From the NCBI RefSeq assembly GCF_027580225.2, contig NC_073361.2, positions 24,074,001 through 24,138,000 on the forward strand: 64,000 nt of DNA, written 5' to 3'. Within the stretch, counting starts at the first letter, position 1. Each line of letters begins with the position of its first letter. The notes under the pieces were generated by a model. The model was given only the letters and a program-made list of their open reading frames with translations, made no database searches and was not told the origin of the DNA. The position numbers and the translations under genes were made by a program. Below, piece after piece: positions 36,247 to 47,172 of the stretch. Source of the DNA: Misgurnus anguillicaudatus (taxonomy: Eukaryota; Chordata; Actinopteri; Cypriniformes; Cobitidae).

Positions 36247-37282
36247 ACTAGCAGCATTCTTGATAGCAACCAATCAGTAACAACAGCTTCCTGGCATGCG
36301 CACACATACACCAAAAGACAGACTTTGAGAAATCTGTTCTTGCATCTGGCAGGTTTACAGGTCCAGATGTGGACCTATTCTGGCATGTTCTTATAATCCA
36401 CCTAATGGTACAAACATAACAACACAAAGGAAACTAAGAGAGCCATCACTTTTTCCCCTCGATCTACCCCTCATTCCTTTATTCTCTCATTTCATCCATT
36501 CACTCCCGATCAGCTGAAACACACACATGCAACACATGCTCAGGCTTGCACACACACACACATTCCCAAAGAATGAGAAACAGGTCCTAAACATCGCATT
36601 TTTCCCCTGCATGTCTCACCTCGGAGCGTTTCCATCTCACCGGCATTGACTCACGTCTGTGACTCTGATCAACGTTGCTGCCAGATGACATCATTCATTT
36701 AAAAATATACCAATTTGACACCTTGCGCATAATAGGAGCGAAGCCAGGCCTGATAAGGACCCAGACAGGAGGCTCAGGTCACGCTGACCGAGTGTGGAAG
36801 AAACATTGTCTGGATGCTTGAACTGGAAAAAATGAACTAATTGATTACTTGTGTCTGGTCTTGAAGTTCATGAGGTTTGCTGGCCCTGTACACTGTCAAA
36901 TAAAATGATCCAAAGTTGTCACTGAGGCAGAACCCTTTTAAAAAGTCCTAATATGTACCATTTAGGTACATAAATGTATACGTGTGTACCTTTGAGATGT
37001 TAATACGCACTCTCTGGTAGCAATATTTGCCTCTGTGCTACTCTTAAGCCTCAAGTACTAGGTTGTTTTTGACATGTACATGCACGGCCGAACGCCAATT
37101 TTGCAAAGCATAGTTTATTTGACTCGTACGTGTACACAGACGTTCCACGCAAGTCCATTACGACAAAATTTAATGCATCTCCTGGGCTACATACTACATT
37201 CTATTGTACGTGCACGCCCATACACGACCTACATGTACAAAGTACGCATGGTTACACAAATCTGCAGGTGCTTGTACAGTAA

Positions 37283-37898
37283 GGCTGCCTAATGATTATT
37301 AGTTTGCAGAATAAAAGTTTTTGTTTACAACATAATTATTATACACAGTACATCAACAAAAAATGTGTATATATAAATATATAAACACATGTATGTATAA
37401 TTAGGAAAAAAATATTGATATTTTTATATGATATAAATTATATGTAAATATACAAATGTTTATACACATGCAAATATTTCTTTAATATATACATGTATGT
37501 GTGTGCATTTACATATATACATCATTTATAAACGTTTCAGCAGTAACAACATAAACAAGCGGCTTTCGTGGTTATTACGTAACTTCCGGTAAACTCCGCG
37601 AAGAATAAATAACAAGTCCTTTTAAAGTATTTTATTTACAAGCAAAATAAACAACACATAGATTACATAGGAACGCAAAACATTTGTTATTTTCGTGAGG
37701 TATTTGTTTAAGAGTTCAGTTTCAGCAAGTAGTCAGACCATTAAACAAACAAAAACCGGAAGTAAAGTTCTGACCAGACGCTTATCGCGTCACCGCACGT
37801 GCTTCCGATGAAACGGTTTATAGACATATGTTTATATATATAAATGTATATGTAAACAAAAACTTTTATTCTGCAAACGCCACTAATCGTTAGGCAGC
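37283..37898. mobile_element. 616-bp element with GGCTGCCTAA ends
   Basis: Inverted ends GGCTGCCTAATGATTATTAG and CACTAATCGTTAGGCAGCG, followed inward by TTTGCAGAATAAAAGTTTTT and its complement. AT-rich centre. Confidence 0.7.
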
Positions 37899-39008
37899 GC
37901 TACATTACAAAAGCACTGTATGCGAACCCTAATAAGCTAGCATTTTTTTATAGATATATTTAAACTTTCAATAGAAAGATTTTCAAGAAATAGCTTAGCT
38001 TAAAAAGTAAATTCTGTCAGCATTTACTTGCCATCACATCTTTTCACTTGGTATGAATTTTAAAGAATATAATAACTGCTTTTCCATAATCAAATATTTG
38101 GTAGAAATTTACCTTGTGTGACAAAGGAGGAGATTATTGAAATGGGTGTAAATAATGATGACACGTATCAACTTAGGAGAAATACAAATAAGGCAATTAT
38201 TAACAAAATGCAGTATGAATACAGCGCTATTAATCGTCATTTAGTCATTGAAAAATCAAATATTTGAGTTCAAATTGAAATTTAAGCTGCATCTACAATG
38301 ATCAGTTGTTCATGCACTTTTTCTCGGAACTTTTATATTTAATCTTAAATATTTCACAAAGAAACAAGTGAGATATTAAAGATATCGCATTTACATTTTT
38401 CCTTTTCTCCAAGTGTACACAAAGCTTACATCAGGACCTGTCTCAGCACAACATAAAAGGTGTTACCCTACACTGACACCACAAACTCTGGAGCACGACC
38501 TAAATTCATCCCTAAAGGCACAATGCTGCGGTTACAGTACACACCCAGCTGAACTTAAAAAGCTGACCCTGTTTCTCCATACATCTATCAGTGAAAAACA
38601 CAAGACAAACCGGGACAAAAAAATGAGAGACAGCACAGAAGACGACACAGAGGAGATTCCCAGGATCTGAATTCAGCGTTGCGTAACACTCATTTGAAAC
38701 GTGATCCAGCCTCCGAGCACCGAAGAGAGGCTGAGGAGGAGCAAAGAAGCATCTAAACTGGGTCAAGCTGTGTGAATCATATTCTCCAGTCACACGAGGA
38801 GTCGCAAAGGGTCACGATGGAGAAAATCGTGTAGTGTCACACCCTTAACGTTTTAATTCGAAGTGGCTGAGAACACAATGAAAAAAGTATGAAGGAAGCA
38901 AAGATTGAAAAAGAGAGGAAGGAGGGCAGTTGACCAAGACAATGTAGTTACAGTAAGCGTCACTATTGTCCTAACACTTAGGGTCAGGGATTTTAATCAA
39001 ATCCTTTA

Positions 39009-39814
39009 CAGGGTTTCCCGCAGAAAATGTGTTAGTTAAGGTGGTAGGGTTGGGCGGGTGGATGGATGGAGCCGGGGGGCGTGGCAATCAAAGGGGCGGG
39101 GCGTTCGCGTCATGATGAAAATGAAAATATTTTTATTAAAAACACTCAAATAAAACTTAATTTTGAAGAAACTATGACAGAAAATGAACACATACTAGAA
39201 TATTAATGAAATAAATGTTTTTAACACATACCTCTAATGAGAATAGATGCGTGATGAAGTGAAACTAAAGGGTTAATAAACACAAACTGAAGCAGATGTT
39301 GTAGAACGTCTGGCAAACGATGATAGATAGTGCAAAGAAACTGATAATTTCCCACTATTAATTACATTATCTTAAAGGAGCGTAACTACTGTAGCATGTA
39401 AATAATGCACATAAATAATGTGAGCAAGAGCGCTCAACAATTATATCGAATCAACAGACATGTGCAACCTAGCTAGCAGGTTGCTCAAACAACAAAATCA
39501 GCAGCTAACTTACTTTCAAATAAACAAGAACTACAGACAAAATCAATAACAGGCTTAAATAAACCCAAAACATAAATCTACTTACAGTTCTCACGAACAC
39601 GCGTTTTATCGACTGGCAGTGACGGACCATTTCGGCCTTGTGAAGCGCGTCCGCGCTATTCTCAGAGATGTTTTATCAACTGGCTAGTTGTCCTCCAGAC
39701 AGTGACGGACCACGTCTCTCTCTCATTTCGGCTGTGTGGACGACCTAGTTAATGCGGTAGGGTTTCCCAGCTTAGGCGGGCCACCCGAACTGCAAAGTGC
39801 TGCGGGAAACCCTG
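39009..39814. mobile_element. hAT-like element, 806 bp
   Basis: Inverted ends CAGGGTTTCCCGCAG / CTGCGGGAAACCCTG. No clear target duplication. Two internal GGACCA..TTTCGGC repeats near 39.63 and 39.71 kb. Confidence 0.72.
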
Positions 39815-40737
39815 CTTTGCAGATGTAACTGATCTAGTTCAGGTGAGATGCGTTATTTCTTTTCTATGCACCTGATAAAGTCGCGTCACTAGCCGGCTAT
39901 GTTTGCAACTCCTCCAGGGAGTTATTTCAGTCATGCAAGACTAAAAGTCCTATCTACTTAAAAGACAGATCTCTATAATGGATATACTTCAACCACAATT
40001 AAACCTGAAATCAAGTGTCCAATTACTTTGGTTTCTTAAGTTCAAAGTGCACTAAAACACATTTTTCGAGGACATTTTAGCTACTCGCATAGAGCATAGG
40101 TTGAAAAACACCTCACGTGACTCCCTTCCCTGAGAGAATCGCCAGTGTTTTTCGATTGATTTATTCTGGATCGGAAAGGTGGTATTATGCACAGCTCCTA
40201 TGTATTATGCCTCTTTGATCAGTAGGAAATCTTCATTAATCTAAAATCACTCATCAAACATAATCATTATTATCATGAAAATACTTGAAAAGGTTTGATA
40301 AACAGTGATACAAATATGCTTATAGGCATTTCGTGGAGCTGCGTACTTCTTTTATGGCGCACATTGAGTTTCTGCACGAGAGCGCCCTCTGGCTTTTGGA
40401 TGTAGTGGCATTTTACCGTAATTCATTGAGAAGCATATCAAGCAGAATCGCACAATTTATAATCCCAGCCCTGCATGAAGGTGGGAATTTAGCATTGCAT
40501 TGTGCACTGCTATTACAATGGATAGGAGACATTCTTGTTATATCTTTCGCCATACCCAAGTACCAGAACATCCAGCACAATTTCATAGTAATTCTTGCAA
40601 AGGTGGTTAATTTGTATGACCACACATGTACGTTTTTCCCACGTTATTTTTTGCCTTTATTTGATAGATAGTATGTAATAAAAGGACAGGAAAATACAGG
40701 GTGGAGGGAAGGGTACAGAATCAGCAAATAACCTTGA

Positions 40738-41005
40738 GCCGGGTTTCGCCAAAAGTGCGACTGCACCATATATTAGTCACTGCGCACTACACCATCGACT
40801 CCGACCACTTTATGTGCACCACGTATGTGGTATGTTTCTGTATGTTTTGCTTTCGCCCATGTGATGCTGGGTTTAGGGCTGGGGTTTCATTAGAATTTTT
40901 TTTTTTTAAATCATGTACGATTTTTGTATGATTCGCTTCATAAGAATTCATTCCAGTTAGTATTCTCAAAGTACGTACAAATTCCTGTGAGATCAGGTTG
41001 GAATA
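40738..41005. repeat. dispersed repeat ending CCTGTGAGATCAGG
   Basis: AGTACGTACAAATTCCTGTG followed by AGATCAGGTTGG is a familiar fish repeat terminus. The remainder is not classified. Confidence 0.4.
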
Positions 41006-44000
41006 TCAAATACTATTTGGGTGTAGACTCATTTGTGGGAGTAAAGAAACAATAAGAACATTCAAGCGACTGCATACCAATGCATTAAAAACCCTTTTAG
41101 ATCAAGTTAGTAACTTGATAGCATCTCCCTAGCAGTGACCAACACCATCCTTGACTAATAGCTGATAGTTAAAAACACATCAAATCTGGATATTATTCTC
41201 GAATGACTCATGTAAGATTGCTACTTGTGTAAATCTACTTTGGAAACCATAACGACTGATCCACTTTACAGAGTATTATTGTGTAGCATAAACAATTCAA
41301 TTAAGTTTTCATGAAAATATCTAAAAAAGCAAAATATAACCACCCATGCCAATGTGGGCAGAAGCATGTACATATACAGAGAAAACCACACACAACACTC
41401 TCCGCTCTCCCTTCCTCTACTTCTTCCAAAGGTCAAGATGTCAAATTCCTTATCCTCATTCCGGCCTCAGATACACACTGGTATGCGAAAGTCAGTGTGT
41501 GTTTATGTTGGACATCGCTGCCAAGGAAGTTCCGCTTAATAGGTCACCCAAATCATTAATGCTCATCCTAGCATCGCTATCTCCAACCATATCAGACACA
41601 TATGATTGCAGAAATATCAGCGAACGAGACATGGACCAATATCCACTTTTCAATTCCGCCTCCAGCAACTGATGGCTGGTGAGATAGAAGAAATGTTTGG
41701 TCTCAGTTTTGTGCATCAATGCACATTAATATAACAAAAATCAAATCAAAAAATGATGCACTAGCCCAGAGATAGAGCACACAGAGAGTGTAAAATGAGA
41801 AAAGACTAGACGCCATATGAACTGGGAAGCTCATATTAAGTTTCTCTGAAATTTGTTTGCACCATTGTTACTGCTCACACCTAGCTAGCATGTAAGAGAA
41901 CAAACCCATAAACATTAACTGACATATAAGTTATGTACTACTTGTGCCATGAATGCTACGTCAAATAGTATGCATTGTTAAATCTTCAACTAGTAGGCCC
42001 TAGTATCATCTGCAATGATATTAAATGAAACCATGCAGAATTCTGCACAACGTACGTCATTTCAATTCGGTAAGTTTGGTTCAGATTTAAAAGTGCTTTG
42101 GCTTTATAAAAAACTGACAGAACTTAGCAAAAATATTTATTAAAGGAACATGCAAGGGGTGGAGGATGTGAATGTTATGAACGATGAATCAAGTGTATGA
42201 TGGTGATTGAAATTCCCAGCAAATCTGCGGTTCATGAATCACCCTTTCCTACACCAAACCTTTAACCAACACCACCACCCTCCCCTCCCCAAATGTGCCA
42301 AGAATTTATCTTAAAAGCCAAAGAATGAGCTGAGCCCTGAGGGTTGCAATAATTCACCACAACCGATTTGATAATAACAACAAAGGTGTCCTGACAGATC
42401 CTTACAATCCTTCCCAGGAAATGATGGAGACAGATGGACCAAAACACGACTTTCATATGGCATTAGCCGAAATGCCTGAGCTTTCTACGACTCGAGATTG
42501 AAGATAACATCAGCTTTCTTCAAAGGAGACCCTTTGGAGGGAAGCAGTGGCTTCGGGGTAGTGGACAGGGGGGGATTTTGGAGAAGAGAGCAAACCAGGT
42601 GTACTACAAATGAGAATACAGGATGTAACACTAAACATATGGGGGGTTCTTGAAAAAGTGGTTTTATACCTGGGTTTGATTATGAGACCTAGACCGCTGG
42701 GAACCCCTTTCTCAAAACATTGAAGACAACGCTGAGAATTACGTAAATATGGTCAAAATATGTACCTCAGCTGTCACCCTTTCAAAAAGTACATTATCAA
42801 AGATACACATTAGTATATCAAATGCACATGCTGGTACCTAATGGTACATATTAGGACCTTTTCAAAGGGTACTGCCCCAGTGACAGTGTATGAAGGAAAC
42901 ATAAAGAAAGCACAAAGAGCTAAGTATAGCATGTTGTCATGAATATTTCGGATATCATCTGGACTAGAGATGGAGCCAAGGAATGTGATGGTACTGGAGA
43001 AAAGCCCCACAAGCAACGCATTCTTCTAACTTGAAGTTTGGGGCCAAAGGGCTGTGGGGCTGGGAGGGGCCTGTGTGTTTTAATGGGGGTGCAAGATGCT
43101 CACCCTGTGGTCATGTTACCACCACAGAAATTTACATTTTAGCACACAAAAGAAAATTGTGGGTGTCACTTATTACAAACCTTAGTGCCCATTAAGTATC
43201 CCATCTGTGTTTGACTTCTGAAAATTATTTTTTTTCTGTTGCGTAGTTCTGAAACTATCACAAAAATTTACAAAACATACTTTAAAAATGAAAAAATGGT
43301 TACAGCAACGACGCAGATGGGATAACAGAGTTTGAAGCAAGGTTTGAGGTTTCTTGAGAATGATTTCTGCACATCAAGATTCGCTCTGGAATGTCATATG
43401 ACGTCACATATTTGAGATCGGGTTTCCTAGATCCGGTTTATGAAATTGATCCACAAATCAAAATAACTTATCAGCGTTCTTAAAAGTTTAATAAATGCAG
43501 ATTTCAGTACTCTGGCAGCATTTCTGGTTTTTATACAACACATGAAGTAACGTTTTATCATATGCAAAACTTAAACAGGTAGTTGTCTTGAGAGAGAGAG
43601 AAAGAAAGAGACAGTTGTTCATAAAGATAGATCCATGATCTCCCAAGGGAATATCTCCGTGATACATATAATCACCTTAATTAACAAAAGCAATGAAGAC
43701 GTCTACAAAGCTTTTTACTTTCACGCGCGCTCCCATTTAGACACACAGTTTCGCTGTAATAACGGGAACGCGCTGCGTACTGTGTCGCGTCTCTAGAAAT
43801 GCAAATGGTGTGTAAACAAGACCATTTCCGTTTTTATGTAACAATTCTTACTGGCTAATAATACCATGACTCAGACGTTACGAAATTATAACATCTTTGA
43901 CGCAAAGCCACACTGTGTGTCCGCTATGAATCGACGTGTCACTTGCATAAATCAAACAACCTTTGTTGCGTTTTAAGGCTCACTGTGTTGCATGAAAAAG

Positions 44001-44380
44001 TTTAATGCCTACTGGGACATTATTGCAAAAAGACCAGATTATACAAACAGGCCTGTGTGTTGACAAAATGTTTCGTAATGAATTTGGAATTCCAGAATTT
44101 TCCAGGATGCGGTTAGCAGAAATGCGAAAAATAATTCCCACTTGAACAATGATTAAGAGTGTCCGATCATTATTAGCCATTATCGTTTAGAAAGTGACAA
44201 AAACTACACAAAAGATGGATTTGCAAGTAATTACTTATAATAAAAGAAACCGTTCATTCCTTAAAGTACAGTCATAACTTACATTAAAGTACAGCTAAAG
44301 TTACCACAGCACAACATAAAAATCTAAGTAACGTTAAATCAGCTCTCGAATTTTTTAAGTCGATAAAGTTCGTTTGTGTT

Positions 44381-44403
44381 TCGTTTCGTTTCGTTTCGTT
44401 TTC
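44381..44403 (+). repeat. (TTTCG)n microsatellite
   Basis: Four to five TTTCG units about 150 bp from the candidate fndc3b first exon; unusual CpG-containing pentamer. Confidence 0.9.
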
Positions 44404-44552
44404 CACTTAACTCGAGACTTCCCTTTCCCATCAAAGAGTCAGCCGGTGTCGGCGCTTTTCTTTGCAACTTAAAAGTTTTAACAAACATCTCTCGCGTTTT
44501 TTGGAAACTACAATACCCCTCTAACACCTTTAAGGAAACAAAGCTACTTACC

Positions 44553-44680
44553 TCGGTTTCAATGAATCGTGCTTATCAATGCTTTAGTCCCTAAATGCCC
44601 AAAATAGAAAGTATGTCATTCCCTTGCTGCGAAGTCCACGGCGGACCAGACGAGTGTGGAATTCCGCCATGTCAATTATG
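44553..44680 (-). promoter_or_regulatory. fndc3b: candidate non-coding first exon / promoter area of fndc3b
   Basis: Read on the minus strand, ACCGAG|GTAAGT at 44558-44547 is a near-perfect splice donor, placed upstream of the ATG exon whose acceptor is at 31688. The upstream limit is arbitrary. No CpG island is evident. This is inference from one donor; transcript 5' ends would settle it. Confidence 0.3.
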
Positions 44681-44831
44681 TGGAAGAGCACATGAGGGGG
44701 GGTGTAAACGTTACCGTAATACACCAAGTAGAACTGCCTCAATCCATTCACTACAGTCTGCATCAGTGATCGATGACGCAAATGTAAAGGGTACCATCTA
44801 CATAAGCTATTCAAAATCCTCTACATTTTAA
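44595..44831 (+). CDS. unrecognised small Cys-rich ORF followed by AATAAA
   Basis: 78 codons, MPKIESMSFPCCEVHGGPD onward, with six Cys in 33 residues including CQLCGRAHEGGC, which resembles a small metal-binding knuckle but matches no family I can name. The stop is followed about 28 bp later by AATAAA (near 44859). It overlaps, head to head, the candidate fndc3b first exon. It could be a real short gene, a last exon, a retrocopy or chance; I do not assign a function. Confidence 0.25.
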   Translation: MPKIESMSFPCCEVHGGPDECGIPPCQLCGRAHEGGCKRYRNTPSRTASIHSLQSASVIDDANVKGTIYISYSKSSTF

Positions 44832-44861
44832 ACTAATATACTACTTTAAACTTTAAAATAA

Positions 44862-45956
44862 AGTTGTGAATTATGTTGTGAATAAGATCTGCCCATCTGC
44901 CTAGAGTTTTTAAAAATGTATTTTTGGCATTTTTACAAGCAGCAAGTCTCACCCTGAGATGCTTTGAGTTTAAATTTAGTCTTTCCGTCTTTTTTTTTTA
45001 TTATTATTCAGTCAGTCATGCATTTCAAAAACATTACAAAACTTTTAAGAAATTAACATGTTTGGATAAATGTAGTCTACAAATTAATTTGAAACATTTA
45101 GTTAAATGTTTTTAGATAAAAAAGAGATTGAATAGTGTATAGTGGCATTAAATACTTTTAAAGCAAAGCCTTTTTCACCAGGACAGGTACAAATTAAACA
45201 GCTGCAAATATTAAATCTAAAATGGTTATAGTGCAAAGAAACATTTTTTGTAGATCAGATATACAAAAAAGAACATAATTATACTATCAGTATTTGAAAC
45301 TTTTATTTATTAGGCATGTCTTTTTGTTATTTAGGATAGTGTAACTTGAATCACATTCATAAAAATAATCTAAATTTAATGCATATCAATTGTAATAATA
45401 ATAAGCATGTACTTAAACAAGTCATATTTTGGTTTACCATGGAAATCATGTGCTTTTCCACAAAGTATTAACTTCCCCTTTATAGGTTCCACATCCTCAC
45501 AAAGAGCATACAAGGGATTTTGTTTTGTACTTTGATAATTCATTAAGAAACTCATCTATGACTTTCACTGATAGCATTTTTTTTAGTATGTAGCCACGTG
45601 TTGAAGTGATCTAATCAAATTTCCAATTCCACACAATAATTTCCACATTCAATCATTGTCATAGCTATTGCATAAAATACTGATTCAAGTTCCATTTTTG
45701 TTGTATTATATTCCACCCCCATGCATCAAAGTAAGGGTTATTAAGAGACATTGCTTTAATGTCAAATAAGGAAATGTATACCTAAAACAATGTACCTTAC
45801 AATCAAAGTTTGAGAGAAAAGCTGCAATTCTTTTGGAATATTGTTAACATGCTGTATTGAAGCTGCATATTGTTTTCAGTACAGAGTGCAGGGTGATATA
45901 ATATAACAGCAGCGCCACATGGTGGTCATTAGCATATAGTAAATGTGTAGCAAGAC
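44862..45956. other. intergenic, nothing recognised
   Basis: AT-rich sequence with no coding exon, repeat end or RNA gene that I can support. Confidence 0.6.
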
Positions 45957-45964
45957 GTCTAGAT

Positions 45965-46239
45965 CAGTGGTTATGAAACTTTTTCGGCGTGCGGCCCCCC
46001 CTTGTAAATGGTGCATCCTTATACGTGCCCCCCAAAAGAAAATGTATGACATAAAACGTAATATTTGAATTACACAAAATACAACGCAGTGCTGTTGGCT
46101 AGTAGCCTTATTTATCTGAGATTTTATTACACATAATTTATGATAAATTAATTTATTTTATAAAATGTCAAAACCGGGGTCCTCCTGGCACCGTCCCAGG
46201 GCCTCTTGGGGGGCCACGGCCCCAGTTTGAGAACCACTG
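45965..46239. mobile_element. hAT-type element, 275 bp
   Basis: Ends CAGTGGTTATGAAAC / GTTTGAGAACCACTG, flanked by the perfect 8-bp duplication GTCTAGAT (45957-45964, 46240-46247). Confidence 0.9.
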
Positions 46240-46247
46240 GTCTAGAT

Positions 46248-47034
46248 ATTAAAATGTCTATATTATGAGAATTGAAAAGGCTTGCTTAGTTATTTTTAAG
46301 TGTCAGTTTTAATAACTGGTGAGTGTTGTAAAAAAAAAAAGATAAAACCTGTGCAGTGTTTTCATAGTTAGCTAACAAAACTAACTTCTCTTGTACATTC
46401 CAACGGGACGATATGTAAGCGGTTACATGACAGAGCGTGAGGAACAATTCAAAATAAAAGTCATTAACACTTCATTCAACTGCCCACAGTGTTCAAAAAC
46501 AATAAAATCTCTCAGCTCTTTATGCTGATCTTTTTTCCAAGCTTTATTAATATACCAACTTTAAAACGTAGATTTGTGCTTATTGTTACCTCTTTGCAAG
46601 TCGTTATTTGATAAAAACATCTGCTAAATTAAAAAAAAGTCCACATACAAAATTAAGTTAAACATAAAATAATTACTTTAAAACAAGAAGACAAATCTTA
46701 AATTTAAGCATTAGTTAATTTGTACCCTATTCGGCAAAAATTATTTTTAAAAGAAATCGACGTTCCCATTCATTATGTTTGACTGAATTTAAATCGTTAG
46801 CTATTATAAACACATGTAATAAATATTGTTTTAAATATTAAAAAATAATTTCCCCTAGAACAAGGACGACCCCCGAAAACGACCTACACGTGAGGACTTT
46901 TATTATAAAATGTTATGTGTTTTCATAATCACGGCTCTCTAGGGTCAGATAAGGTACAACTTCATACATTCCGTCACTATGCCAACACTAGGACCGCTAC
47001 AGCGTAATGTTCTTTAAGTTAAACTAATTTAAAC
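46248..47034 (+). other. upstream region of nceh1 copy 1
   Basis: No repeat end or known promoter element could be fixed. The 5' UTR and promoter of copy 1 should lie in the last few hundred bases (inference). Confidence 0.4.
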
Positions 47035-47172
47035 ATGCGGATAGTTGTGATCGGGTCTTTTATACTGTCAATAGCAGCTGCTTATTACATCTACGTCCCT
47101 CTGCCCAGCACTATATCAGAGCCATGGAAGCTTATGTTTATGGATGCAATATTACGTGGTATAATGCAATTG
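47035..47172 (+). CDS. nceh1: nceh1 copy 1 exon 1 (membrane anchor)
   Basis: 46 codons, MRIVVIGSFILSIAAAYYIY then VPLPSTISEPWKLMF, ending ATGCAATTG before donor GTAAGA. The start codon is the one matching the family N-terminus and copies 2 and 3. Confidence 0.93.

Larger units (their letters stand above)
31688..44552 (-). other. probable first intron of fndc3b / upstream region
   Basis: Vertebrate FNDC3B has a non-coding first exon far upstream of the ATG exon, so this stretch is probably intron 1 (inference). It contains the foldback and hAT elements listed separately. In about 41.0-43.9 kb I recognise nothing except one short repeat at 42.77-42.89 kb and a GA-rich patch at about 43.59 kb. 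Confidence 0.5.

Noticed and set aside
44584..44814. 76-codon minus-strand ORF MNSLCRW...
   Set aside because: No recognisable motif; overlaps the candidate first exon and the opposite Cys-rich ORF; insufficient support.
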